From positions 1 to 43,178 of the IMG/VR virus record IMGVR_UViG_3300042542_002782: a stretch of 43,178 bases of DNA, one strand, 5' to 3'. Under the pieces are notes generated by a model. The model was not told the DNA's origin. It saw nothing but the letters and a program-made list of their open reading frames with translations, and ran no database searches. Made by a program: the position numbers and the translations under genes. The stretch comes from a virus. Below, in pieces: positions 31,494 to 39,179 of the stretch; the first letter of the stretch is position 1, and each line of letters begins with the position of its first letter.

Positions 31494-31856
31494 ATGCCAA
31501 GATTTCACAAATTTGTTATTCAGCTTGAATACAACGAAGAACCGCTAACACTTGATGAACTCCAAAAAGATTTTGATGAAGCTGTTAAAATTGAAGATTA
31601 CAAAGCAGCGGCAAAAATAAAAAAACAAATAGATGAACATCTAAACACAAATAAAGAAACTGAATTTGTTCTTGAACTTGAAGACTATTGTTATATTGAT
31701 CTTGATGAAGTAGCAACATTCTATAAATCAGAATGGGATGATGGCGAAAAATTTACTAAGGTTATTTTAAAAAGCGGTTTTGAATTGCCGCTAAGTATAT
31801 CATTTGAAGATTTTACTAAATTTTTTTTTAACATAAACACACGTGAAAATGCTTGA
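31494..31856 (+). CDS. UVR-motif protein, 120 aa
   Basis: Residues about 18-48 (LTLDELQKDFDEAVKIEDYK followed by AAAKIKKQIDEHL) form a UVR-type helical hairpin, a protein-protein contact motif known from UvrB/UvrC. The remainder is an acidic beta-rich region. It overlaps the scaffold gene start by eight bases. Function in head assembly or elsewhere unknown. Confidence 0.7.
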   Translation: MPRFHKFVIQLEYNEEPLTLDELQKDFDEAVKIEDYKAAAKIKKQIDEHLNTNKETEFVLELEDYCYIDLDEVATFYKSEWDDGEKFTKVILKSGFELPLSISFEDFTKFFFNINTRENA

Positions 31857-32673
31857 CAAATTTGTAGAAAAACTGGGTATTGAACCCGAACTAATTTCAA
31901 AATTAGAATCTAACGAAATTACATTAGATGAAGCCGTAACAGGTTATGTATCTAAAATTGAACGTACCGTACATGAACGTTTAGGCAAACAGATTGAAGA
32001 AGCTAAAAGCGCTGAATTATTTGGTGCTGCATACGCAAAAACAGAAAAACAGATTGCTGATGCCTTTGCTATTGACTTAAAAAAATATGAAGCAATAGAC
32101 AAAAAAGATAGATTTAAAACTATTGTTTCTGATTTGAAGAATAGCCAAGTCGAAATGATTGAAAAGCTAAAGCAAGAATATACATCTGCTGATGCGCAAA
32201 AGTTGCAACAGCTAACGCAGCAGTTAGAATTAGCCAATGCAAAGCTAAATGAAAAAGAAATGCTAATGCAGCAGGCTATTAAAGAAGAACAAGGTAAATT
32301 TCAAAGCTACATCAAGAATCAACAAATAGATAAGGTCCGCGGTTCTTTAGTTGAATCTGTAAAAAATGCACGTTTAGCGCCTAAAGAAATGCGCGCCATT
32401 TTAGAAGCTGAAATTCGTGAACGCGGTTTTGATTTTGAAATTGATGGCGATTCTAACATATGGGTTAACAAAGATGGTAACCGCGTAAAACATCCATCTA
32501 AACCAACGGAAAACTTAAAGTATGAAACGCTATTTGAAATTATTGCAGCTGAATATAATTTTGAAAAACAAAGTAACGGCGGGCAAACAAAAAGTTTTGA
32601 GATTGACGAAAAAACAAAAAGCGGTATTCATCCAGCGCGATTAAAATACATGCAAGATAATGGTTTAATTTAG
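31849..32673 (+). CDS. Capsid scaffolding protein
   Basis: 274 residues from the ATG at 31849 (an in-frame GTG two codons upstream is possible). The centre is a long acidic/basic coiled coil (about 40-165: KQEYTSADAQKLQQLTQQLE and similar). The C-terminal segment GIHPARLKYMQDNGLI is compact and basic, as scaffolds use to bind the capsid protein. It precedes the major capsid gene, with an inverted gene between. No protease motif is seen. Confidence 0.8.
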   Translation: MLDKFVEKLGIEPELISKLESNEITLDEAVTGYVSKIERTVHERLGKQIEEAKSAELFGAAYAKTEKQIADAFAIDLKKYEAIDKKDRFKTIVSDLKNSQVEMIEKLKQEYTSADAQKLQQLTQQLELANAKLNEKEMLMQQAIKEEQGKFQSYIKNQQIDKVRGSLVESVKNARLAPKEMRAILEAEIRERGFDFEIDGDSNIWVNKDGNRVKHPSKPTENLKYETLFEIIAAEYNFEKQSNGGQTKSFEIDEKTKSGIHPARLKYMQDNGLI

Positions 32674-32701
32674 TTTGTAAGTTAGGTTTAAAGTTTGTCA
32701 G

Positions 32702-32726
32702 GGCAGTTCGAAAGGGCTGCCTTTTT
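32702..32726 (+). terminator. Intrinsic terminator after the scaffold gene
   Basis: GGCAG (32702-32706) pairs with CTGCC (32717-32721), followed by five T residues. It ends rightward transcription before the inverted ParB-like gene. Confidence 0.75.
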
Positions 32727-32735
32727 AAATTAAAA

Positions 32736-32758
32736 AACCCCGCTGTTTTTGCGGGGTT
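32736..32758 (-). terminator. Intrinsic terminator of the ParB-like gene
   Basis: AACCCCGC (32736-32743) pairs with GCGGGGTT (32751-32758); on the minus strand the stem is followed by a T-rich run. It lies seven bases past the ParB-like stop and back to back with the scaffold terminator, so convergent transcription is blocked from both sides. Confidence 0.8.
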
Positions 32759-32764
32759 AATTGT

Positions 32765-33496
32765 TTAGTATCTAAGGTTAACTTTATTTCTACTTCTATA
32801 ATTATAAATTTCTTCAATTAAAGTTAAATAAGATGTTTGATTATTGCAGTCTTGTAAAGCAGTTGGTTGTATTTTTAATTTTTGCAAAAAATCACTAAAA
32901 ATAAAATTAGGATTATTAAATAATGATATCATAGCATAAACATAAGACCTTCTTCTGCAATTTTTATAATATGGTTCAGTTAATAAAATTAAATCAGCTT
33001 TTTTTTCAGCTTCAAGTAAATTATGAACTTTAAATTTACCATCATAAAACAAATTTAATTTTACATCTCTTGAATTAGATAATAAACTCATACATTCATT
33101 ATGACCAAAATTATATTTATTTTTAAAATCACGATATACAATATAATCTTTAAAACCTAAATTACAATAACCCTCTAAATAATCTTCAGCATTCCAATTT
33201 TTTGAATTTGCATTTAATATTTGAACTTCTCTTAAAGTATAACCTTTCATAATAATATAATTTAATGGCAATTTCAATTCTTTGATAGCTTGAAATCTAT
33301 GTTGGCCATCAATTATTTCATAATTTTCATTTACAATTATAGCAGTAAATAAATAATTATCACTAATTGATTTTTTTAACCTATTTAAATGTAACATATT
33401 TTTATTTCTGTTACCATTTATAGGTTTAAATAAAAAATAATCTGTTGTTGTGTGAACTTGGATACTATCCATTGGTTCGCTTTGAAATGTATTCAT
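32765..33496 (-). CDS. ParB/DGQHR-domain protein (inverted accessory gene)
   Basis: 243 residues. The ParB/sulfiredoxin-like nuclease domain is at about 34-100: LNRLKKSISDN, then IIVNENYEIIDGQHRFQAIK with DGQHR at 63-67, and NANSKNWNAEDYLEGY. The C-terminal half is unrecognised. It is the only minus-strand gene inside the structural block, has its own promoter and terminator, and is markedly AT-rich (Asn, Lys, Tyr, Ile), all typical of a moron. Possible roles: DNA binding, nuclease or superinfection defence. Confidence 0.85.
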   Translation of the reverse strand: MNTFQSEPMDSIQVHTTTDYFLFKPINGNRNKNMLHLNRLKKSISDNYLFTAIIVNENYEIIDGQHRFQAIKELKLPLNYIIMKGYTLREVQILNANSKNWNAEDYLEGYCNLGFKDYIVYRDFKNKYNFGHNECMSLLSNSRDVKLNLFYDGKFKVHNLLEAEKKADLILLTEPYYKNCRRRSYVYAMISLFNNPNFIFSDFLQKLKIQPTALQDCNNQTSYLTLIEEIYNYRSRNKVNLRY

Positions 33497-33547
33497 AATA
33501 AATATGGGTTTAATAAGTCCGCCCAGAACTATAATTATATAATGTCA

Positions 33548-33577
33548 CAAAATTACTAACTGTTTTTAAACTGCAAA
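33548..33577 (-). promoter_or_regulatory. Promoter of the ParB-like gene
   Basis: Minus strand TTTG (complement of 33574-33577), 18 bases, TAATTTTG (complement of 33548-33555), with the shared A/T-rich block directly upstream at 33580-33601. Confidence 0.75.
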
Positions 33578-33579
33578 AC

Positions 33580-33601
33580 TTTTTATAAAAAATTTATAAA
33601 A
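33580..33601 (-). repeat. A/T-rich palindromic upstream element, copy 3 of 3
   Basis: TTTTTATAAAAAATTTATAAAA, next to CTGCAAA exactly as at 17685-17715. It sits between the divergent ParB-like and capsid promoters. Confidence 0.65.
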
Positions 33602-33621
33602 TTATTTATTTTAAAACATCT

Positions 33622-33629
33622 TATCTTTG
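33622..33629 (+). promoter_or_regulatory. -7 promoter box of the major capsid gene
   Basis: TATCTTTG matches TAnnTTTG, and the same eight bases occur at 26153. No TTTG is present 18-21 bases upstream; the region is A/T only. Transcription from here gives the capsid mRNA a leader of about 110 nt. Confidence 0.6.
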
Positions 33630-33639
33630 CAGTAACGAC

Positions 33640-33743
33640 CTCTCACAAAAATAGGGTGCTGCGGCACAGAAAAAAAACAGAACGCTGGCAGCGTGGAAAA
33701 TGCCAAACAAAAAACAATTTTTTATATTATTAAATTACAATAA
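33640..33743 (+). promoter_or_regulatory. Structured 5' leader of the major capsid mRNA
   Basis: Three short stems: GTGC/GCAC around TGCG (33656-33667), ACGCT/AGCGT around GGC (33682-33694), and TGGCA (33686-33690) with TGCCA (33701-33705), which competes with the second. These GC-rich stems stand out in an otherwise A-rich leader that ends ATAAATG. They may stabilise the abundant capsid mRNA or regulate its translation. Confidence 0.45.
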
Positions 33744-35462
33744 ATGTCAACTATAAAACTCGCTGATGCGTGGAAAATTATAGACATATCGCTGAATAAC
33801 AACAGCGGCATGCGTTCTATGCCATCTCCAAACATCGGTCTTTTGCAATTGCTTGTTAGCAGCGCAAATAAAGCCGCATCACAAGTTAAACTTGGCAACG
33901 TTCAAGCCGTTGAGCAAGGTAACGGTAAAGTGTACAAAGTTGCACGCCGTTTTTTCCCACGTCTTTCTGAATCTAACGCTACTTCACTTGAATATTGCCC
34001 AACTGATGGCGATGTAGTTAAGCCGCTTTATGATGAAGTAGAAATTACTAACAAAACAGTTTCTCAGAAAATTAAAATTGACGATGAGTTAATTCGTTGT
34101 ATCAAAGAAAGCCGCGCGGATTATCAAAACAGCTATGTTAATGAAGTTCTTAGAAACCACATTAACAAATTAGGTAAAGAAGTTGCAACGGTTGTAGCTA
34201 ACGGTGGTTTTGTTGGTTCATTCGTTAAGTGCGATTGTGCTGATCCTGCTGTTACTTCTAAGTCTTTGCCTTTGTTCCTTTCAAGTGGTTTGGGTATCAA
34301 TCCTGTTGGTGAATCTATCTTAGATAGCGACCGCAAACAAGCTGAAATTGAACAGCAATTGATTCTTATCGGTGGTACTTTGCTTGACCAATACCGCAAA
34401 GCGCGTGTTATTGCATCTGGTAACGATAATGGTTTTGATGCTTCACTACTTGACATCACACGTTCTATCTACTACGATACTAACCTACCTGCTGCATTAG
34501 GTAACACAAGCGACATTATCGCAATGGCACCGGGTGCGCTTCAACTTGTAACTTACGCAAAGAACAAAGGTCAGTTTACTTATGACTTTGAAGATCAAAT
34601 GAGAACTACTGTGGTAGATCCGTGGTTAGGCATCGAACATGACGTTGTTATGTCTTACGTTAAATGTAATGACGAAATTGAACTATACATTCAATTCGCT
34701 ACTAACTGGGCGGTAGTTGGTATGCCTAAATGCTGGGCAGTTAACGACTGTTTATTTGATGGTGTACTTGATGTATTTAAATATCAAGTTGTTTGCGCTG
34801 ATACAGGATATTGCGACATTGAACCAGCTTGCGGTTTTGTTGCTGCACCAAATGCTACTGATGCAACGTTCTGCGAATCTGCTGATGCTTGCGATGTAGC
34901 ATGTAATGCTGTGTTCTATTCTAAATCTGTAACAGGTGAATTGTTTGAAGGTATTGAAGTTGATGTAACTGATGCTGTTGCAATTCAAATTAACGGTTTG
35001 CCATTTAGCGTAGGCGGTTCTTTTGATACAGGTACTTCGGGTGGTGCTAATGGTTTTGTTGCCGCTGCTCAAGCTGCACTTGCAAGTGTTGGTTCTATCT
35101 TTACCGTTGCAGGCGGTTGGGATGGCACAGGCTTAACAATCTTTGTTTTCGGTAACAGCACCGTTACTTCGGTTGTAATTGTTTCTGCTACAGGTTCAGA
35201 TGTTGCGCTTACAGTAAGCACTGAAACACTTTACAATGTTTACAGCGCTTCAACACCTTCAACAGGTGCAACGCTTACTAACCTTGATTGGGTTTTAGAT
35301 TCAAATTCATTTGATGGTGCGCCTACTGCACAAATTTTAGGCGAAACCAATGTATTTGGAACTTATAGCAATTTCTACACTACAAGTACTAATACAGGTG
35401 CTGCACAGCTTATCATTACTGATAGCGTTGATTGCAACGATACTTTTAACGGTACAATTTAG
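33744..35462 (+). CDS. Major capsid protein with C-terminal extension
   Basis: 572 residues. It follows the scaffold gene and has its own promoter, leader and terminator, as expected for the most abundant virion protein. The N-terminal two thirds (VEITNKTVSQKIKIDDELIR ... APGALQLVTYAKNKGQFTYD ... VVDPWLGIEHDVVMSYVKC) has the pattern of HK97-fold capsid proteins of Bacteroidetes phages. The last 210 residues are Cys-rich (CDIEPACG, CESADACDVACN) then Thr/Gly/Val-rich, suggesting surface domains. Codons here look more regular than in the morons. Confidence 0.85.
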   Translation: MSTIKLADAWKIIDISLNNNSGMRSMPSPNIGLLQLLVSSANKAASQVKLGNVQAVEQGNGKVYKVARRFFPRLSESNATSLEYCPTDGDVVKPLYDEVEITNKTVSQKIKIDDELIRCIKESRADYQNSYVNEVLRNHINKLGKEVATVVANGGFVGSFVKCDCADPAVTSKSLPLFLSSGLGINPVGESILDSDRKQAEIEQQLILIGGTLLDQYRKARVIASGNDNGFDASLLDITRSIYYDTNLPAALGNTSDIIAMAPGALQLVTYAKNKGQFTYDFEDQMRTTVVDPWLGIEHDVVMSYVKCNDEIELYIQFATNWAVVGMPKCWAVNDCLFDGVLDVFKYQVVCADTGYCDIEPACGFVAAPNATDATFCESADACDVACNAVFYSKSVTGELFEGIEVDVTDAVAIQINGLPFSVGGSFDTGTSGGANGFVAAAQAALASVGSIFTVAGGWDGTGLTIFVFGNSTVTSVVIVSATGSDVALTVSTETLYNVYSASTPSTGATLTNLDWVLDSNSFDGAPTAQILGETNVFGTYSNFYTTSTNTGAAQLIITDSVDCNDTFNGTI

Positions 35463-35476
35463 TTTTAATGATTCAA

Positions 35477-35498
35477 GGGCGGGAAACCGCCCTTTTTT
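35477..35498 (+). terminator. Intrinsic terminator after the major capsid gene
   Basis: GGGCGG (35477-35482), loop GAAA, CCGCCC (35487-35492) and six T residues: a stable tetraloop hairpin with a T tract, 15 bases past the stop. Confidence 0.92.
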
Positions 35499-35512
35499 AA
35501 AAATAAAAACAC

Positions 35513-35878
35513 ATGGTTAACTATTCAAAAAAAATAGCACAAGCATTAACAATAATTCGAAAATATTACGGCGCTATAAATGTACAGCGTACCGATAATG
35601 AAGATGTTGTTTACTTATTCGACTACACAACACAAAAGAAAACAATAGGCAGCGAAAAGATTAACAAGGCTGTTGAAAAGGCCGTAAAGCAAAATGATTT
35701 TCCAAAGGATATTTATTATTCAGAGGGCTTATTATCTATAATTAAAATAGAAGAAAATGTACAACAACCCGAAACCATCGAAACCGAAACCGTTGAAGCC
35801 GTTGAAGCCGAAGAAATAACCGAAACTGAACAGCCAAAAAAACGCGGTCGCAAAAAACAAATAGATGCTGAATCTTAA
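35513..35878 (+). CDS. Hypothetical protein with acidic linker and AT-hook-like tail, 121 aa
   Basis: Starts MVNYSKKIAQALTIIRKYYG. Residues about 82-108 are a Glu/Thr/Val-rich linker; the C-terminus, QPKKRGRKKQID, resembles an AT-hook (core RGR flanked by basic residues), which binds the minor groove of AT DNA. In this position proteins are often head-associated; it could contact packaged DNA. It overlaps the next gene by 14 bases. Confidence 0.7.
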   Translation: MVNYSKKIAQALTIIRKYYGAINVQRTDNEDVVYLFDYTTQKKTIGSEKINKAVEKAVKQNDFPKDIYYSEGLLSIIKIEENVQQPETIETETVEAVEAEEITETEQPKKRGRKKQIDAES

Positions 35879-36845
35879 TACACCTAATTGCTTAGATAAT
35901 TATATCATATCACTTAACGGCTGTTATCCTGTAGGTACAGTTCCGACAAGCGGTTATTATTTAGAAAATCTTGAAGGGTTAACTATAAATAATGTCGCAG
36001 CGGTTAGTAGTGAAGCATTGGTTTCAGCTACGGCAACGGTTCGCGAAAAGATGTATTTTGCTGCTGATATAGTTGAAAAGCGCTTAAAGGCCGTTTTAAA
36101 TGCGCGTGGTATAAAGCTAAACAGCATTGGCAGTTTATATTCTGTTTGTCAAGTTTCAAATTCTATTGATATGCCCGTTGTTGCTAACCGCGGCATCAAA
36201 GTATCTAAAAAATGGATTAGTAGCCCACAAAGCCGTATTTATGTAGATTCGGTACGTTTTAAAAGTACGGTTAATGCAAGTTCAACAATTTATGTAACTG
36301 ATTATGCAGGCAATATATTATTTAGTCAGGCTGTTACTGTTTTTGCAGATACGGAAATGCACATATTTGTTAAAAAGTTTTTTAATGAAGATGTAATTTT
36401 AATAACGATAGACACTACAAATGTAGCGCCTTATCTGTACACTTGCAATGCTGCATCTAATTGTAAGCCTTGCGGCGATATAGTGCTAAATGTTGAAGGT
36501 TGGAACGGTGTTAGCGCTTCGCCTTCGGGTTATTTAGGCGCGTGTGTACGTGTTGATTGTGTTGATACTGATATTATCTGTCAGTTTTTAGACCGATTAG
36601 GTATGACAATTCTGTATCAAACAGGTGTGCAAATTTTAAAAGAATGGGTATCGCCTAACAACCGTTTGAACCTAATCAAAACACACGGTAACGAATGGGC
36701 AAATGTTAAAATAGGTGAGTGGGAAAATGCCAGCATTGAAGCTTTAGATAATGAAATTGATAATATTATTCAGCTGTTAGAAACTGATCGCTTTTGTTAT
36801 AGATGTGAACCACGTTTAAGAATGTACCCAATGTTCCCCGGCTAA
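35865..36845 (+). CDS. Putative neck/connector protein, 326 aa
   Basis: Follows the capsid gene by one gene, where head-tail adaptors lie. Residues about 46-75 are helical (SEALVSATATVREKMYFAAD); the centre is beta-rich; Cys pairs occur in CNAASNCKPCGD and CYRCEP. Larger than usual adaptors (100-200 residues). No exact family recognised. One base overlap with the next gene. Confidence 0.6.
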   Translation: MLNLNTPNCLDNYIISLNGCYPVGTVPTSGYYLENLEGLTINNVAAVSSEALVSATATVREKMYFAADIVEKRLKAVLNARGIKLNSIGSLYSVCQVSNSIDMPVVANRGIKVSKKWISSPQSRIYVDSVRFKSTVNASSTIYVTDYAGNILFSQAVTVFADTEMHIFVKKFFNEDVILITIDTTNVAPYLYTCNAASNCKPCGDIVLNVEGWNGVSASPSGYLGACVRVDCVDTDIICQFLDRLGMTILYQTGVQILKEWVSPNNRLNLIKTHGNEWANVKIGEWENASIEALDNEIDNIIQLLETDRFCYRCEPRLRMYPMFPG

Positions 36846-37411
36846 TGAATATATCTGAACGCTTAGAAATACTTGCACAGGTTGTAAATGACGATAATAC
36901 AGCGCGTAGAATATCACAGGCTGCCGCTATTCAAGTCATTGCAGAATATAAGCAAAGGATATTTTTTTTAGGCTTAGATACATCAGGCGGTTCAATAGGG
37001 CAATATTCAGTAAATCCGTTTTATATAAATCCGTTAAGCCTTACAACTGTTTCAGCGGGCGGCATAAAACCACAAGGTAAAAACGGTCAAAGTGTTTTTA
37101 AAAATGGCAATCCGCATAAAACAAAGTATTTAACACAAGGTTATAAAGAACTAAGAGATTTAACAGGCCGCCAATCAAATACAGTTGATTTAAATTTCAG
37201 CGGTTCATTATTTCAAAGCATTAAAGTAACTGAAAGCGGTAGTGTTAGCGCCATAACTTATACAAATGATGAAATGGCAAATATAATGGTTTTTAATGAA
37301 GATAGGTTTGCAAAAGATATTTCAACCGTATCAAATGAAGAACGCGAAATGGGCGAAATAGCCGCGCGAAACGAACTATTAGCAATTTTAGAAGAAATCG
37401 ATTTACTATAA
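36845..37411 (+). CDS. Putative tail-completion / neck protein (gp10-like), 188 aa
   Basis: The segment KTKYLTQGYKELRDLTGRQS followed by NTVDLNFSGSLFQSIKV is typical of phage neck proteins that carry the [Y/F]xxLR...TG...V.L..TG.L..S pattern. A C-terminal NEEREMGEIAARNELLAIL helix follows. The start overlaps the previous stop by one base, the end overlaps the next ATG by one. Confidence 0.65.
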   Translation: MNISERLEILAQVVNDDNTARRISQAAAIQVIAEYKQRIFFLGLDTSGGSIGQYSVNPFYINPLSLTTVSAGGIKPQGKNGQSVFKNGNPHKTKYLTQGYKELRDLTGRQSNTVDLNFSGSLFQSIKVTESGSVSAITYTNDEMANIMVFNEDRFAKDISTVSNEEREMGEIAARNELLAILEEIDLL

Positions 37412-37983
37412 TGTACGTAACACAAAACATAATAACCGAACTAATTAAGCAGATTGATACTGCAATGGCAGCCGTAAATGTAAACGTTAACGGTAATGGC
37501 ATAGCTGTAAAAGATACTGCTGGGCAGGTTGTTAGTTTAAATGTTACGCAAAACGGAACACGTAATTATGTTGGCATCACAGACACCTCGGGAGCGGGCT
37601 ATTATATCCGTACTAATGGTATTGTTTCAGAAACAAGAAAAGCCGCGAATACTAAGCGCGGAAGTTGTGGTATCGAATTGGATGTGCGTGTTCCATTTAA
37701 ATTAGTTTTTTGGAACTTATGCGCTGATCCGCGTATGTTATTAGATTCGGTTAAGTTTGCGCTGTATGGTGCGAATTTTAAAGGCGTGCAATGGCAATAC
37801 GCAATAGTTAACCCGCGTTTGTTTCCTGTATCAAATGAAATATTGCCGTGGGTAGTTTACGCTGCTGAAACAGGCAAAGATGCAAAGACATTGCAAAGTT
37901 TAATGCAAATAGTAAGTATTGATTTTGAATTACGTTATGATTTTAGTCTTACAGAAAAATGTAAGCCGTTTGCGATATGTTAA
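37411..37983 (+). CDS. Putative tail terminator-like protein, 190 aa
   Basis: Positioned after the gp10-like gene, where tail terminators are encoded. The C-terminal part (TLQSLMQIVSIDFELRYDFS) suits that fold, but identification is by position. It contains TKRGSCG at residues 81-87, a short motif also found in the putative tail protein at 27160-28035 (KKRGSCG). The gene ends before a strong terminator. Confidence 0.55.
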   Translation: MYVTQNIITELIKQIDTAMAAVNVNVNGNGIAVKDTAGQVVSLNVTQNGTRNYVGITDTSGAGYYIRTNGIVSETRKAANTKRGSCGIELDVRVPFKLVFWNLCADPRMLLDSVKFALYGANFKGVQWQYAIVNPRLFPVSNEILPWVVYAAETGKDAKTLQSLMQIVSIDFELRYDFSLTEKCKPFAIC

Positions 37984-38026
37984 GAATCACTATGCCGCCA
38001 AATTTCGCTACCTTGGGGCAATTAGT

Positions 38027-38055
38027 AGGGGGTTTTAATCAATACCCCCTTTTTT
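38027..38055 (+). terminator. Intrinsic terminator after the neck genes
   Basis: AGGGGGT (38027-38033) pairs with ACCCCCT (38044-38050), loop of 10, then six T residues including the last base of the stem. Confidence 0.85.
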
Positions 38056-38078
38056 AGAAAATATTTAATTTTATATAT

Positions 38079-38417
38079 ATGGCTTGTTGTAATTGTTGTG
38101 AAAATACGTTAAATTTGGGCTGTCTTAACAGTTGTGATGCTGTATTTAATACGGGTATTGTTGTTGATGCGCTAAATGAAGGCGTTTGGGTTTTGCAGCT
38201 TAGTTTTGGTAGTATTTCTATTTATTACAGCATTGATGTTTTAGATGGTGAAACAGTTATTTTTACAATGACAAACCTAAACGAAAATTACACATATACT
38301 GGCCAGATAATTGACCCTAACGGTGAAGTAGTTAAAATTGAAGTTGATGGCATCGAATACGATTGCATTGAATTTAGTACTAAAGTAGGATTATATAATA
38401 ATCAAATAAACTTATAA
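38079..38417 (+). CDS. Cysteine-rich hypothetical protein, 112 aa
   Basis: The N-terminus MACCNCCENTLNLGCLNSCD has six cysteines in 19 residues, followed by a beta-rich domain (VVDALNEGVWVLQLSFGSIS ... YTGQIIDPNGEVVKIEVDGI). It starts the tail fibre operon. The Cys cluster may bind metal or form disulfides in the virion. No family known to me. Confidence 0.7.
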   Translation: MACCNCCENTLNLGCLNSCDAVFNTGIVVDALNEGVWVLQLSFGSISIYYSIDVLDGETVIFTMTNLNENYTYTGQIIDPNGEVVKIEVDGIEYDCIEFSTKVGLYNNQINL

Positions 38418-38420
38418 AAA

Positions 38421-39179
38421 ATGATAGACATAGTAAAACTCGCTAACGGTAATGTCGCTTTGTATGATACAACAAGCGGTGATTTTTTAAGCAGTTTAAG
38501 TCCTGATATTGTAGAAATACAATGCAATATTAACGGAACTGTTAAAGTTATTCAAGATAACGGTAATGTTGAATACTTTGACCCTGCAAACATTTCTAAT
38601 ACACAGGTTTTGCCAGCTGCCGCAATTGCGTTTTCAGGTAATTGCGCTGACCTTGCTTTACTACTAAGTACAGATTTTTTTTTTGTAGTTAGTGGTGGCG
38701 GTGTTAGTGATTTAGCTACGGTTTTAGCAGCGGGTAATAGTGCAGGTGCGAACGATATTGACATGAACAATAACGATTTGTTAAATGTCGGTTTGATAAA
38801 TGGTGTTGCTTTTCCTCAAACGCTACCTATCGAAATACAGTTAGCTGCATCTGATGAAACAACAGCACTAACTGCGGGCACTAATAAAGTTACATTTAGG
38901 CTGCCAGTTGCATTTACGCTTACGGCTGTTCGTGCTTCATTAACAACGGCACAAGCAAGCGGTTCTATATTCACCGTTGACATAAATCAAAGCGGTTCAT
39001 CTGTTTTAGGTACAAAGCTAACTATTGATAATACAGAAAAAACATCTGTTACGGCTGCAACTCCTGCAACGATTACAACAAGCGCGCTAACTGACGATGC
39101 CGAAATTACAATTGATATTGATCAGGTCGGTAACGGAACGGCAACAGGTTTAAAAATTACTCTAATCGGAACAAGATGA
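38421..39179 (+). CDS. Tail fibre / receptor-binding type protein, 252 aa
   Basis: Residues about 96-125 (VSDLATVLAAGNSAGANDID followed by MNNNDLLNV) are the phage fibre motif LxxVLAxGNxxxxxDI that often precedes fibre tips. Residues about 134-252 form a lectin-like domain common in environmental phages: FRLPVAFTLTAVRASLTTAQ, TKLTIDNTEKTSVTAATPAT and AEITIDIDQVGNGTATGLKI. It probably helps bind the host surface. It overlaps the next ATG as ATGA. Confidence 0.8.
   Translation: MIDIVKLANGNVALYDTTSGDFLSSLSPDIVEIQCNINGTVKVIQDNGNVEYFDPANISNTQVLPAAAIAFSGNCADLALLLSTDFFFVVSGGGVSDLATVLAAGNSAGANDIDMNNNDLLNVGLINGVAFPQTLPIEIQLAASDETTALTAGTNKVTFRLPVAFTLTAVRASLTTAQASGSIFTVDINQSGSSVLGTKLTIDNTEKTSVTAATPATITTSALTDDAEITIDIDQVGNGTATGLKITLIGTR

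Noticed and set aside
37992-38057. Tiny open frame (MPPNFATLGQLVGGFNQYPL...)
   Set aside because: Only 21 codons, and most of it is the terminator hairpin at 38027-38055; no support for translation.
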